6,852 nucleotides of DNA, from positions 1-6,852 of the forward strand of contig JALUDQ010000259.1 of the NCBI GenBank assembly GCA_027043985.1. The letters are read 5' to 3'. The notes under the pieces are model-generated. The model did no database searches, was not told the DNA's origin, and saw nothing but the letters and a program-made list of their open reading frames with translations. The position numbers were made by a program, and so were the translations under genes. Source of the DNA: Desulfurococcales archaeon (lineage in GTDB: Archaea; Thermoproteota; Thermoprotei_A; Sulfolobales; WANQ01). Below are positions 6,767 through 6,852 of this stretch, one piece after another (position 1 is the stretch's first letter; each line of letters opens with the position of its first letter).

Positions 6767-6809
6767 TATAACTATGTTATTATGGAGACAAACAATAGTG
6801 ATAGTTATA
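6767..6809. repeat. 9-bp inverted repeat in the operon leader/promoter region
   Basis: TATAACTAT (6767-6775) and its exact complement ATAGTTATA (6801-6809) are separated by 25 nt. Their centres are 34 bp apart, about three helical turns, and they lie on either side of the predicted transcription start. The first arm also overlaps a small palindrome, ATAAC-TAT-GTTAT (6768-6780). They could be operator half-sites, but the DNA is AT-rich and chance is a real possibility. Confidence 0.3.
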
Positions 6810-6815
6810 TTTGAG

Positions 6816-6831
6816 ATAAATAAACTTTTTT
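6816..6831 (-). promoter_or_regulatory. Putative archaeal BRE/TATA promoter of the hydrogenase operon
   Basis: The minus strand reads AAAAAAG (BRE-like) followed by TTTATTTAT (TATA-like), centred near 6820. Transcription would then start near 6795 and leave a leader of about 40 nt before ATG 6754. A second TATA-like candidate, AAATATAAC, lies at 6811-6803. Only composition and position support this. Confidence 0.5.
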
Positions 6832-6852
6832 ACAAATATTGGGAATAGAATC

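Noticed and set aside
1..6852. tRNA, rRNA, CRISPR array, insertion sequence
   Set aside because: I saw no regularly spaced repeats, no terminal repeats with a transposase and no RNA gene; almost all of the window is accounted for by coding sequence.

Overview
The window looks archaeal, most likely from a hyperthermophilic Thermoproteota (crenarchaeote; a Desulfurococcales-type guess). The DNA is AT-rich and heavy in ATA, AGA and AGG codons. Genes are packed with 4-nt overlaps. Shine-Dalgarno sites are strong GGTGA-type, one a perfect AGGAGGTGAT, and TATA/BRE-like promoters sit upstream of the two likely transcription units. Every gene lies on the minus strand. The genus is not determined from the sequence.

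Layout in transcription order (right to left): 6852-6755 is a promoter region. 6754-6182 is a NuoE/HndA-like [2Fe-2S] subunit. 6185-4230 is a NuoF/HndC/HydB-type flavoprotein with an N-terminal Cys-rich and thioredoxin-like part and a C-terminal 2x[4Fe-4S] domain. 4216-3539 is a HoxU/NuoG-N-like iron-sulfur protein whose C-terminal half is the cluster-binding tail of a group 3 [NiFe] hydrogenase small subunit. 3542-2262 is a [NiFe] hydrogenase large subunit with all four metal-binding Cys. 2256-841 is a chimeric protein: [NiFe] small-subunit N-terminal domain, then a 2x[4Fe-4S] ferredoxin domain, then an [FeFe]-hydrogenase H-cluster-like domain. After an 83-nt gap with T-tracts and a TATA-like element, 757-1 is the N-terminal part of a sulfhydrogenase-beta/anaerobic-sulfite-reductase-A-like iron-sulfur protein that runs off the left edge.

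The five complete genes encode one soluble NAD(P)-linked hydrogenase. NuoE/NuoF would exchange electrons with NAD(P)H through FMN, the HoxU-like chain would carry them, and the [NiFe] large subunit would make or take up H2. The chimeric small subunit adds ferredoxin clusters and an [FeFe]-type domain. From memory, hybrid [FeFe]/[NiFe] hydrogenases of archaea were reported by Greening and co-workers in 2024, so the class is probably not new. Details worth attention here are the reciprocal domain exchange between the HoxU-like and small subunits, the lost H-cluster loop 1 cysteines, the replaced proton-transfer Glu in the large subunit, and the bifurcation-type NuoF subunit. No maturation genes (Hyp, HydEFG, endopeptidase) are in the window.
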